Program-made: the position numbers and the translations under genes
Notes under the pieces: generated by a model
The model's database searches: none
Told to the model about the DNA's origin: nothing
Seen by the model: the letters and a program-made list of their open reading frames with translations, nothing else
In this document: in pieces, positions 9,912 through 19,291 of the stretch
How positions within the stretch are numbered: the stretch's first letter is position 1
How the letters are laid out: the number at the start of each line of letters is the position of its first letter
Source: Oscillospiraceae bacterium
GTDB taxonomy: Bacteria; Bacillota; Clostridia; Oscillospirales; Ruminococcaceae
Length of the DNA: 64,000 nt
Assembly (NCBI GenBank): GCA_009776305.1
Contig: WRLY01000001.1
Coordinates: forward strand, 310,001 to 374,000
Direction of reading: 5' to 3'

Positions 9912-11210
9912 ATGCTCGACATAAAGTTTCTGCGTCAAAACCCCAACCTTGTTCGCGAGAATATAAAAAAGAAATTTCAGGACGAAAAGCTACCTCTTGT
10001 TGACCTTGTAATCAGCTTAGACGCCGATTACAGGACTAAACTTCAGGAGCTTGAAAATAACAGGGCAAGCATGAACGCCACCGCTAAGGAAATCGGCGGA
10101 TATATCAACCGCGGGGAAACTGAAAAAGCGGATTCAGCTAAAATTCGTGTTTCCGAATTAAAAAAATCCATTCCGAAAATGGAAGAAGAGGTACGCTCCC
10201 TTGAATTAAATATTCGCGATATCATGCTCAAAATACCGCAAATCATAGCCGACGACGTACCACTCGGAAAAGATGACAGTGAAAATGTGGAATTAGAACG
10301 ATTCGGAGATTTTACAAAAAATACTGTCAGCGAAATTCCTTATCATGTTGAGGTCATGGAAAGCTTTAACGGACTGAATATAGACAGCGCCCGCAAAACA
10401 AGCGGCAGCGGCTTTTATTACCTTAAAGGTGATGTAGCGCGGGTTCATTCGGCTATCTTAAGCTATGCGCGGGATTTTATGATTGAGCGTGGATTTGAAT
10501 ATTATGTTCCGCCTATTATGATTCGCGGTAATGTGGTTTCAGGGGTTATGAGCTTTTCCGAAATGGAAAATATGATGTATAAAATTGAGGGAGAAGACCT
10601 TTACCTGATAGGCACTTCCGAGCATAGCATGATTGGAATGTTCACAGATGAAATTATATCTGAAGAAAATCTTCCTTTATCCTTAACCAGCTATTCCCCT
10701 TGTTTTCGTAAAGAAGTAGGCGCACACGGAATAGAAGAGCGGGGAATTTATCGTATACATCAGTTTGAAAAGCAGGAAATGGTGGTCATTTGCAAGCCCG
10801 AAGACAGCCCCGAATGGTTCGGCAAGCTTTGGAAAACCGCAGTTGACTTTTTCCTGTCGCTTGATATTCCCGTTCGCGCACTTGAATGTTGTTCAGGCGA
10901 CTTGGCAGACCTGAAAGTGAAGAGCGTTGACATTGAAGCCTGGTCACCCCGCCTTTCACAATTCTTTGAAGTAGGCAGCTGCTCTAACTTAGGAGACGCA
11001 CAGGCAAGACGTCTTGGAATCAGAGTAAGAGTTCCCGGTTCTAAATCCGACAAATACTTTGCTCATACTCTTAACAATACCGTAGTCGCACCGCCTCGCG
11101 CTTTGATTTATTTCTTTGAAAACAATCTTAACCCCGACGGCAGTGTTAAGATTCCCGAACCGCTTAGAATTTACATGGGCGGAAAAGCACAAATCTTCCC
11201 TAAAAAATAA
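9912..11210 (+). CDS. serS: serine--tRNA ligase
   Basis: MLDIKFLRQNPNLVRENIKKK; class II motifs (TSEHSMIGMFTDEI, YSPCFRKEVGAHG, EVGSCSNLGDAQARRLGIRVR). Confidence 0.97.
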   Translation: MLDIKFLRQNPNLVRENIKKKFQDEKLPLVDLVISLDADYRTKLQELENNRASMNATAKEIGGYINRGETEKADSAKIRVSELKKSIPKMEEEVRSLELNIRDIMLKIPQIIADDVPLGKDDSENVELERFGDFTKNTVSEIPYHVEVMESFNGLNIDSARKTSGSGFYYLKGDVARVHSAILSYARDFMIERGFEYYVPPIMIRGNVVSGVMSFSEMENMMYKIEGEDLYLIGTSEHSMIGMFTDEIISEENLPLSLTSYSPCFRKEVGAHGIEERGIYRIHQFEKQEMVVICKPEDSPEWFGKLWKTAVDFFLSLDIPVRALECCSGDLADLKVKSVDIEAWSPRLSQFFEVGSCSNLGDAQARRLGIRVRVPGSKSDKYFAHTLNNTVVAPPRALIYFFENNLNPDGSVKIPEPLRIYMGGKAQIFPKK

Positions 11211-11220
11211 ATATAAAACC

Positions 11221-11256
11221 AAAAGGACAGCTATTGCCGTCCTTTTGACTTTTTAT
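11221..11256 (+). terminator. intrinsic terminator downstream of serS
   Basis: AAAAGGAC...GTCCTTTT then GACTTTTTAT. Confidence 0.7.
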
Positions 11257-11263
11257 ATTTAAT

Positions 11264-11291
11264 GTGTGTAACGTTAAACAACGTTACACAC
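11264..11291. repeat. 12-bp perfect inverted repeat between convergent serS and DUF4349 gene
   Basis: GTGTGTAACGTT-AAAC-AACGTTACACAC. Confidence 0.85.
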
Positions 11292-11301
11292 ACTTATTTA
11301 A

Positions 11302-12357
11302 TTATTGATTATTATTTCCGTTTTCATTCAAATTATTTTGAGAATTATCAATATTATTTATTTCATTCGGAATTTGGTTATGAACATCGTGAATAGTCGG
11401 AACATTCCCTGCAAATCCTGCCATTTTCTTTTTACGCCGCTTAAATATAATAAATAAAATCAAAAGAGTAGGAAACCAAATCGGCAAAGTTACAATCAGC
11501 GCGATTGCAATCCATTGAAAAACTGCCGCAATCACATTTATGACTGAAACAAAACCTGTTCTTATAAAATAGCCCATATCATCGCTACTGAGAGAACTCC
11601 AGTCTATATCTTTTCTAATGGGATTAGGGTCATTTTCCTGTTTTATATGTAAATTTACGGTTGCCATATCCACAAGATTTCTCAAAACCCTTAGTCTTCC
11701 CTCAAATGCTTCGATTTCCTCCACAATACCGTCTATCGTTCGCGTAAGGTAAACGATTTCCTCAACAGTTACAGCTCTTTCAAGTAAGACGTAATAACTT
11801 TCTAAGGAGCGGCGTTTGGTTTCAAGACGGGTGATAATATCATAGAATTCATCAGTTACATCTGCCGAATCAACACGTGAATTTATTATTTTTCCTTTTT
11901 CGCCCGCATAACTCATAAAAAGAGAAAGATTTTCGGGCGGGATTTTCAAAACTGCGTCTACTACCGAAAAATTATCAAAATTACGCCTGTTGCATGAAAA
12001 TTCAAACCCGCCTAACGTTTTAGCGTAAACCGTCAAATCGTCATATAATTCATTAGCATTCTCAGCCTCAATATCCATATAAGCGTTGCGGATAATTTTA
12101 CGCTCGGGTTCGACTTGTTGGTTTTGGGTATTATTAAAATTAGTTTCGCCATAAACTTCCGCGTTACTTGTTTCCATAATTTCATCTGCTAAAACTGTAG
12201 CAGATTCGCCGCCTGCACTTCTGTTTACACTGCTGTAACCATTCATTTGAGCTAAAGGCGAGGAGGCGTTAGCAGAGTCTACTTCAAAATTAGCTCCGCA
12301 ACCGGCAAGAACAAAAATAAACGTTATTATTAATATTACAGTAATTAACTTTTTCAT
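11302..12357 (-). CDS. DUF4349-type lipoprotein
   Basis: Lipobox VLAGC near N-terminus; DUF4349-like coiled region; C-terminal TM segment. Confidence 0.8.
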   Translation of the reverse strand: MKKLITVILIITFIFVLAGCGANFEVDSANASSPLAQMNGYSSVNRSAGGESATVLADEIMETSNAEVYGETNFNNTQNQQVEPERKIIRNAYMDIEAENANELYDDLTVYAKTLGGFEFSCNRRNFDNFSVVDAVLKIPPENLSLFMSYAGEKGKIINSRVDSADVTDEFYDIITRLETKRRSLESYYVLLERAVTVEEIVYLTRTIDGIVEEIEAFEGRLRVLRNLVDMATVNLHIKQENDPNPIRKDIDWSSLSSDDMGYFIRTGFVSVINVIAAVFQWIAIALIVTLPIWFPTLLILFIIFKRRKKKMAGFAGNVPTIHDVHNQIPNEINNIDNSQNNLNENGNNNQ

Positions 12358-12505
12358 TAAATCCTCCTTAAAAAATTTCTTCTTAATAAAAACACTAAAT
12401 AAATATCAAAAAGGTTGCTATATTTTAATTATAAAAATAAAAAAAACTGATGTCAAGCAATGTACCAAATTGTAACCACCTTGTTTCCAAACTGTAATAA
12501 AATAA

Positions 12506-12537
12506 AAAACCGCTCAATTTAAAAAATGAGCGGTTTT
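12506..12537 (-). terminator. terminator downstream of dnaN (stem symmetric)
   Basis: AAAACCGCTCA...TGAGCGGTTTT with T-rich flank on the minus strand. Confidence 0.75.
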
Positions 12538-12549
12538 AATTATTTAAAA

Positions 12550-13704
12550 TTATTTTAACCTTACAGGCACAACTATAAACATAACATCGTCATTGCTGTC
12601 ATCAGGCGGCATAATCTTTATAGGAGCAAGTTCGGTCATGAATTCAAGCCTTACCTCGTCACAATGAGAATTTCTAAGTGCGTCTATCATAAATCGCGGA
12701 TTAAAAGCTACGCTGAAATTCTTCTTTTGAGCGCCGTCTGCATTTTGACTGAATCCCTCACGAAGCTTTGCTTTAGTTACAGAAATTTCTTCATCAAATT
12801 CTCCTAAACCTGTCCTGCAAGAAAGAAAAATACAACTTTTTGCTTCATCTATTTCACAAACTACAGGACTTTTAAACCTGTCGTTAATAAATAACAAAGA
12901 ACGTTCAAGAGAATCTGTAAATTCCCGCGCATTTATTGTAAATTCTCTGTTACCCTTAGATTCGATTAACTTTTTATATTCTACAAACTTACCGTCAAGC
13001 AATCTGCTGAATATTGCATAATTTTCTTTTGAAAAGCATATTTGATTTCTATCTATAACTATTTTTACATCGTCCTCATCACTGTCGGATAAATTTCGGG
13101 TCAGTTCTACAACTGTTTTTTCAGGAACGATGAACCCCATATCGTCAAATTCTAACTTCTCTTTTCTCAAAGCTAATCTAACGGCGTCGCTGGCTACTAT
13201 ATAGAGTAAATTGTTTTCAATATCAAACCGCGCCCCCATAAGAGCGGGATTTATATCCTTACGCGCAATTGCGTGGTCTATTTGCGAAAGCATATTTTTA
13301 AGCACTTTTTCTTTCATGGTAAAACTGACGTTTTCGCTTAACTCTATTATATTAGGAAAATTTTCAGCCTTAGTACCCTGGATATTAAGTTTTATTTTCC
13401 CGTAAAATACACTGACTTTCTCATTTTCCTTAACCTCTACGGTTATTTTTGCGTTCTCGGGCATTTTCCTTATCATATCGGAAAAAATACGAGATTCTAC
13501 TATTATATCGCCGTCAAGCTCTCCGTCCACTTTTATATTAACCGTAATGCCTGTTTCAAGGTCATAGCCGGTTACTGTCAGCTCGTTACCTTTAAGATTT
13601 AATAAAACTCCGTCAAGAGCGCTGAAAGCAGTTTTAACGGCACAGGCTTTTGACGCGCTGATGACCGCTTCAGCAAGAATATTTTTATCGGCTGAAAATT
13701 TCAT
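12550..13704 (-). CDS. dnaN: DNA polymerase III beta sliding clamp; start likely ATG at 13704 (track ORF extends to 13740)
   Basis: MKFSADKNILAEAVISASKACAVK...; beta clamp fold; adjacent to dnaA; minus-strand SD GGAAAGGA. Confidence 0.95.
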   Translation of the reverse strand: MKFSADKNILAEAVISASKACAVKTAFSALDGVLLNLKGNELTVTGYDLETGITVNIKVDGELDGDIIVESRIFSDMIRKMPENAKITVEVKENEKVSVFYGKIKLNIQGTKAENFPNIIELSENVSFTMKEKVLKNMLSQIDHAIARKDINPALMGARFDIENNLLYIVASDAVRLALRKEKLEFDDMGFIVPEKTVVELTRNLSDSDEDDVKIVIDRNQICFSKENYAIFSRLLDGKFVEYKKLIESKGNREFTINAREFTDSLERSLLFINDRFKSPVVCEIDEAKSCIFLSCRTGLGEFDEEISVTKAKLREGFSQNADGAQKKNFSVAFNPRFMIDALRNSHCDEVRLEFMTELAPIKIMPPDDSNDDVMFIVVPVRLK

Positions 13705-13740
13705 TTTATATATTATCCTTTCCCGGTACTGATGCACCAT

Positions 13741-14036
13741 AAAATATTTTTCTTCTAAAGTTTAATATTTTTGTCAAACTAAAATCCCCTTTAAAAAATT
13801 ATATAAAGAATAAAAAAAGCACTTAAATAAATAAAATAATATATATTTTATAGTAATAGTATTAGTAGGGTTGAAAGAGTGGAAAACGCGTAAATCCTCA
13901 ATTGTAGTGCTGTTTTTTAATCAACAGGCTGAATGTTTATAAATTGTTGAAAGGTTTAAAAAAACTGAGATTAAACTTTTTAGTTTTTTTTACGCTGTTG
14001 AAAATGAAAAAACTGTTGAAAAATATTAAGTAAGGT
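13741..14036. other. dnaA-dnaN intergenic region; possible oriC element with degenerate DnaA boxes
   Basis: TGTTGAAAA at 13996-14004 and 14014-14022, TGTTGAAAG at 13945-13953, TAATCAACA at 13918-13926; AT-rich tracts 13800-13860. Confidence 0.4.
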
Positions 14037-15395
14037 TCAAGAAATATTTCCCATATTCTTTAAAATATCCTCAATAGAAGCCCTGTAATTATTATCTTTT
14101 TTAATTATATTTTTAACTTTGTTTATAGCATAAACTATTGTGGAATGGTCTCTGCCGCCAAATTCGCGACCGATTGCGGTATAACTTAATCCCGTGATTT
14201 TATGAATAACATAAATAGCGACCTGCCGCGCTGTTGAAATCTGCGCCGAACGGCTTTGAGAGCGCATTTCATCGCCTGTGACATTGTAAATTCCTGCAAC
14301 CTCGTTTATAATCTTTTCAACCGTAACAGGTACGGGTTGTTGGTCGGTTAAAACTTCTCTGATTACATTTTGTGCCATGATAATAGTAGGCGGGAATTCT
14401 GTCACAAGCTTTAAGGCGTTCATTTTCAAAATCGCGCCCTCAAGCTGACGAATATTATTTTTAAGCCTGTCCGCCATATATTCCATAACGTTGTTTGGAA
14501 TATGCAGATTGAGAAGTTCCGCCTTGCGTTTAATGATTGCTAACCTTGTTTCAAATTCGGGAATTGAAATATCAGCTAAAAGCCCCCACTCAAAGCGGGT
14601 GCGTAAACGCGGCTCCATGTTTATAATTTCTTTGGGCGCTCTGTCCGAAGTAAGAATGATTTGCTTATGTTTGCTGTGAAGTTCGTTAAAAGTATGAAAA
14701 AGTTCAACCTGTGATTCTTTTTTTCCTGCAAAAAACTGCACATCGTCAACTAAGAGAATATCAGCAGAGCGATATTTTTTCTTAAAAGCGTCGCCTGTGA
14801 AATATTTTACCGAATCTACAAATTCGTTCACAAAATTCTCCGCGTGAACGAAAATAATATTAAGCTCAGGTCGGTTAGTCGAAAGTTCCTGACTTACCGC
14901 ACTTAAAAGGTGGGTTTTTCCCAAACCGGGTTCGCTGTATATGTAAAGAGGATTGTATACCGCCTCACCGCCGCTTGCCGCTGCTTTACATGCCGAATAT
15001 GCCAATTTATTACTTTCTCCTACTATAAAAGTATCGAAAGTATGCTGATAAATACTTCCCGTAACAGCTTCTTCAAGTTTGCTGACCATGATTTCGTCAT
15101 CTTGAAGCTCGGTAATAGGACCGTCAAGTTTTACCTTTTGTTCAGGGGTTAAATCGTCCTCACAAAGAAATTCTACCTTTACCGGAAAACCCAAAACGTC
15201 TAAAAAATGCTTTTCAAACATATCGGTATAATTTTCAGCAACAATCTGCCGTCCGTATGAAGATTTAACATACAGCACAACCTTATTAGTGTGCATTTTC
15301 AACGGCTGTATGGGGTCAATCCAAAGCTTCATAGCTGTTTCCGTAAGGTCAAGTCTAAGCTTTACCGCTTCAAAAAGCTCCGAAAAAGAATTCAT
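14037..15395 (-). CDS. dnaA: chromosomal replication initiator protein DnaA
   Basis: YSEPGLGKTHLLSAV, DILLVDDVQFFAGK, FGGRDHSTIVYAINKV. Confidence 0.98.
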   Translation of the reverse strand: MNSFSELFEAVKLRLDLTETAMKLWIDPIQPLKMHTNKVVLYVKSSYGRQIVAENYTDMFEKHFLDVLGFPVKVEFLCEDDLTPEQKVKLDGPITELQDDEIMVSKLEEAVTGSIYQHTFDTFIVGESNKLAYSACKAAASGGEAVYNPLYIYSEPGLGKTHLLSAVSQELSTNRPELNIIFVHAENFVNEFVDSVKYFTGDAFKKKYRSADILLVDDVQFFAGKKESQVELFHTFNELHSKHKQIILTSDRAPKEIINMEPRLRTRFEWGLLADISIPEFETRLAIIKRKAELLNLHIPNNVMEYMADRLKNNIRQLEGAILKMNALKLVTEFPPTIIMAQNVIREVLTDQQPVPVTVEKIINEVAGIYNVTGDEMRSQSRSAQISTARQVAIYVIHKITGLSYTAIGREFGGRDHSTIVYAINKVKNIIKKDNNYRASIEDILKNMGNIS

Positions 15396-15412
15396 TTAGT
15401 TTTATAACACCT

Positions 15413-15441
15413 CTTATATACAGTTGGCAAATAATTGACAA
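15413..15441 (-). promoter_or_regulatory. putative sigma-A promoter of dnaA
   Basis: Minus strand TTGTCA - 17 nt - TATAAG ending about 18 nt before the dnaA start codon. Confidence 0.5.
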
Positions 15442-15490
15442 CTGATAATTATTGCGTCCGTAGCGGCGGACATATTGAACATAAGTGCGA

Positions 15491-16183
15491 TTAAATTTGA
15501 TTTTTTTCTTCTTCTTTTTTGCTACGCAACATAGATTGATATTCGCTTTTAAAATATCCGTAAATTTCCCGCCCTTTTTTCTGTCCAAAACGCTTTACCA
15601 TATTTATATAAAGCCCGTGGGAGTTTTTCGCATCTGACATGAGAGAGGCGGCAGTTTCAGCCTCCTCGGGTGATGGTGTGAAATTTAAGGGCTCTTCTTC
15701 CTCTTTTGGGATAAACTCGGATTCTGTTTCAGGTACTTCCGAATTTTTAATAAGAGCGTCCAGTGAATTAATAGCTCTTTCTTTTTGCTTTTTTTGACTG
15801 TCTACCCATTGTAAAAGGGTCTTAATATTATTAAAACGCCTTATTACAGGCTCGGTGTTAATATAACCGCAATCCCAAAAGTCCATAATAAAATCATAGC
15901 CGCTGTCCTTGCTGATAATATAAAATTCAGCGTCAGGGTCTTTGCGAATACGGTAACCCAAATAGCAGGAAAGCTGAAAATCAAGGGCATTTTTCCCGCC
16001 GCGCTTAATTTTATAGTAACTTAGCTTAGACTTGCAAAACATAAGCTTATGCAAAATGTCAAACGAGATCGAATCGGCATTGTTGCTGTAAAAAATAACA
16101 ACCTCGTCCAATTCGGAAAGATGGTCTACTCCCGTCATTCCTTCGGAATGAACGTTTTCAAAGTCGATTAAAAATACTCTCAT
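15491..16183 (-). CDS. PIN/NYN-like domain protein
   Basis: MRVFLIDFENVHSEGM...VVIFYSNNADSISFD...ALDFQLSCYLGYRI...EFYIISKDSGYD pattern of PIN-like nucleases with conserved Asp. Confidence 0.65.
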   Translation of the reverse strand: MRVFLIDFENVHSEGMTGVDHLSELDEVVIFYSNNADSISFDILHKLMFCKSKLSYYKIKRGGKNALDFQLSCYLGYRIRKDPDAEFYIISKDSGYDFIMDFWDCGYINTEPVIRRFNNIKTLLQWVDSQKKQKERAINSLDALIKNSEVPETESEFIPKEEEEPLNFTPSPEEAETAASLMSDAKNSHGLYINMVKRFGQKKGREIYGYFKSEYQSMLRSKKEEEKNQI

Positions 16184-16200
16184 GTAAAGTTCTCCGAAAT

Positions 16201-16548
16201 TTAATTATCATGAACCGTGCGATTTTCCGCAATTGCGCTCTTTAAAACTCTGATTCTGGTGCGGTCGCCGCCTGTTTCAATCAGTACAGTATCGTCCTTA
16301 ATACTCAAAACCCGTCCGATTATACCGCCCACTGTTACTACTTCGTCGGCAATTTGCAGGTTGTCCCGCATGTTTTTTTCAGTTTTTTGACGTTTACTTT
16401 GCGGTTTTATGAGCAAGAAGTAAATTACCCCCACCATAAGCACAAGAGGAAAAAGCAACGAAAATATTCCGCCGCCTGCAGGAGGCGCACCGTCCGCCGG
16501 AGCGGGGGTAAGTAAAAACGCGGTATTTAAATAGTTTATAATGTTCAT
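16201..16548 (-). CDS. yajC: preprotein translocase subunit YajC
   Basis: LLIKPQSKRQKTEKNMRDNLQIADEVVTVGGIIGRV. Confidence 0.93.
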   Translation of the reverse strand: MNIINYLNTAFLLTPAPADGAPPAGGGIFSLLFPLVLMVGVIYFLLIKPQSKRQKTEKNMRDNLQIADEVVTVGGIIGRVLSIKDDTVLIETGGDRTRIRVLKSAIAENRTVHDN

Positions 16549-16679
16549 TTGTTTTCAACCTTTCTTTGATTAAATATGCTTTAATTCCGCATACCTTTTT
16601 ATTATACAATTTTTTACACAAAATTTCAATACCTGTAGAAAATTTTCATCTTTTTGCATTATTTATAAATTTATAATAA

Positions 16680-17915
16680 TTATTTAATCATATAGCTTTC
16701 AAACTCTAATTCACCAAAAGTCCTTAAAATATCGGTAATTTCACCGTCGGTAAGACCCGCTATAACAAGTCCAGGAATAGTATATAAGCCCGGAATTTGA
16801 TTTTGCGCCTGCTTATAAAGCATATTCACAAGCCCCGAAATATCACGGGGCAAAATAACGCTACTGTTTTCACCGGTTATTAATTCCTCGCCGAAGTCAC
16901 TTCTTGTAAAGACTAAAAGCAATGAGGCGTCGCCTAAGTTGTTTTTGCCCCTTAGTATTTCTGCGCTATTATTAAACCCTGAGTAATTTTCCACTACATC
17001 TTTAAGAGACATCTCAAGAATCAGTTTGCTTGAGCCTTTTTTCTCAGCACAGGCGTCAACAAGCCCCAAAAGTCCTTGATAGCGGGTATTAATATTAGTG
17101 AATTCGGGATTTAATATAGAAACATCATAAGGTCTGAAATACGGGAAGATGTTATTTGCTAAAATAATCTCTGGAAATCCCGCCTCGGCTAATTCTTCAA
17201 CCAAAAATGAAATATAATCTCTTGTACCCTGTAAAAAGGGATTTGCCCAAAACTTTCCCCCCGCATCGGGTCGGTTGTCCATCCATTTGGAACTTCCGTC
17301 GGCGAAAGCATAAGACACATCTTCAACATATCTCGGTGAAAGCTGGTCAAACAGGGTATTGATTCGCGCAATTGGCGTAACCTCTGTTCCTTCAAACACA
17401 GCGAAAATCTGTGCGGCGGTCAGAGTACCCTTTATAATTTCGGTGTTTTTTACAGGCTCGTACATACTTGCGTAGAACAGATTTCCTGTGGTATCTTTCA
17501 TATCAAGCACTACGGCGTTGTAGCCGTTAGATTTTGCCTGTTGGATATAAGCGGCAAGAGAGGTAGAATTATCTAATACCGACGCGGGAGCAAAAACAGC
17601 GTTATGTGACGGCGCCGAAACAGGCGGTTCATCGTCCTCATCAACAGGTTCGTCTTCGGTTTGAGTTATAATATCTTCGCTCCCATCGGGTTCAACGTCT
17701 TCGGGCGGCGTCCATTCAAGAACCTCCTCCTCGCCTCTGTCGCTGAACAAAAACTCAAACAGCGGCTTTCCCGCCGCAAAACCGATAAGTCCCAGTCCGC
17801 CCACCAATGCAACCATCAAAATAATCTCTATGGCTTTGCGGGCAGAGCCTTTACGTTTTTTGTAAAGATTTCTTGACCTTTTAACTTTTCTGTATTTTTT
17901 TGCCATAAGCTTCAC
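16680..17915 (-). CDS. putative glycoside hydrolase (DUF4015-like), N-terminal membrane anchor
   Basis: N-terminal TM segment; YNAVVLDMKDTTGNLFYAS, barrel-like pattern resembling DUF4015 proteins. Confidence 0.6.
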   Translation of the reverse strand: MKLMAKKYRKVKRSRNLYKKRKGSARKAIEIILMVALVGGLGLIGFAAGKPLFEFLFSDRGEEEVLEWTPPEDVEPDGSEDIITQTEDEPVDEDDEPPVSAPSHNAVFAPASVLDNSTSLAAYIQQAKSNGYNAVVLDMKDTTGNLFYASMYEPVKNTEIIKGTLTAAQIFAVFEGTEVTPIARINTLFDQLSPRYVEDVSYAFADGSSKWMDNRPDAGGKFWANPFLQGTRDYISFLVEELAEAGFPEIILANNIFPYFRPYDVSILNPEFTNINTRYQGLLGLVDACAEKKGSSKLILEMSLKDVVENYSGFNNSAEILRGKNNLGDASLLLVFTRSDFGEELITGENSSVILPRDISGLVNMLYKQAQNQIPGLYTIPGLVIAGLTDGEITDILRTFGELEFESYMIK

Positions 17916-18053
17916 CTTGAATTATACAAAACGTATAATAAAAATAAAATTAAACTTGTTGTGTAATTCGGGGTTGTTCCTGTATTTCTTATTTTCTGCC
18001 CGCTCGGGCAGGTTCTTTTTGCTTGCCCTTATATACGCCACGGGCAAAACCCC

Positions 18054-18644
18054 TCATCTTGTCGCATATCCGACAAAAGCATAAAGTGCCAGCGAAATGA
18101 TTCCCACATAAACTAAAGTAATCGGCAGTCCCCGAAACGCCGCAGGAACAAGGTCGCTGTTAAGACGGGGATGGGCAATGTAAAGCAGATACCCCGCCAA
18201 AAAAAATCCAATGCCCGTCCCGATTCCGAAACCAATATATTCGGGTAAACTGCCGCCGTGCAGGGAGTTAAGAAAAAGCCCGCCCAAAACCGAGCAGTTG
18301 AAAACTGAAAGATGAACATAGGTTCTGATTTTCCTGAAAAGTCCCGGAAAAAAGCGCCAAACCAATATAAGGCTTAAAATGTAAATTATGCTTATTACAA
18401 GTATATATAAAAGAGGCATAAGTATACCGAAATGCTTAAAGTGTGAAAAGTTTGAATCCAAAAGCCATACAATTACCGACGACAGGGAGGTAACATAAAT
18501 AATAACAAGAGAAAAGCCGATGACATGCTCTTTCTTGCGCGATGCGTAAATCAAAATATTAGTGCCGAGAGCCCTCTCAAAAATTGAATTTTGTAAAAGA
18601 ATCGCCAAAAGCGCGGCGGTTAAAAACGAGGAGAAAAGTTCCAT
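18054..18644 (-). CDS. RnfA/NqrE-like integral membrane protein (divergent)
   Basis: FNCSVLGG and C-terminal AAFRGLPITLVYVGIISLALYAFVG resemble RnfA; first ligand segment GICPF replaced by GTNIL. Confidence 0.75.
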   Translation of the reverse strand: MELFSSFLTAALLAILLQNSIFERALGTNILIYASRKKEHVIGFSLVIIYVTSLSSVIVWLLDSNFSHFKHFGILMPLLYILVISIIYILSLILVWRFFPGLFRKIRTYVHLSVFNCSVLGGLFLNSLHGGSLPEYIGFGIGTGIGFFLAGYLLYIAHPRLNSDLVPAAFRGLPITLVYVGIISLALYAFVGYATR

Positions 18645-19291
18645 TATTCAGTTTCCTCCTTATTTTCACCGTCTTGGCTCTTCAATTTTTGAGACTTTTG
18701 TGAAAAGTTGAATAATGCCCTGCAAAGCCCCGCCAAAACCCCTACAATTATAAAGCCGCCGAAAGTGGTCTCAAAGGCGGGAACATCAAAACCCATATCC
18801 ACTCTTATCGAGCCTATTTGAGAATTAACAAAAATGTCTCTTATAATCCCCGTAATCATACAGACCGCCACAAATCCGGCGATATACCCTATAGTTTCGA
18901 GCAACATGTAGCCGTAGGACAACTGGAAAAACCGCGTTTCCGTCTTGGATAAAATAACGTGGTTTGTGACCAAAACAGGCAGATAAATCCCCGCTTTAAT
19001 GATTGCGCCGTCACCGACAAGGCTTTGGGCGATTAGATAGGCGGGAATGTAAATCGCCGAAGCGATAATTGCATATATAATTATACGCACAGTATAAACA
19101 AGTTTTTTCGGAACTATTCTGCATAACGCCACTGAAAAGAAAGTAATCAGCGCGAAGACAACCGAAATAGCCGCCGCGCTTTCAAAATCCTTTGCGCCGG
19201 CAATTACAGGACCTGTAAGCAATCCGCTCATCAATACTATGTTTTGACGAACCAAGCCGTCAGAGGGGCGACCTTTTATATTTGAACTCAA
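18644..19291 (-). CDS. RnfE/NqrD-like integral membrane protein (divergent)
   Basis: RQNIVLMSGLLTGPVIAGAKDFESA / LVTNHVILSKTETRF topology matches RnfE, but both usual Cys positions are substituted. Confidence 0.7.
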   Translation of the reverse strand: MSSNIKGRPSDGLVRQNIVLMSGLLTGPVIAGAKDFESAAAISVVFALITFFSVALCRIVPKKLVYTVRIIIYAIIASAIYIPAYLIAQSLVGDGAIIKAGIYLPVLVTNHVILSKTETRFFQLSYGYMLLETIGYIAGFVAVCMITGIIRDIFVNSQIGSIRVDMGFDVPAFETTFGGFIIVGVLAGLCRALFNFSQKSQKLKSQDGENKEETE

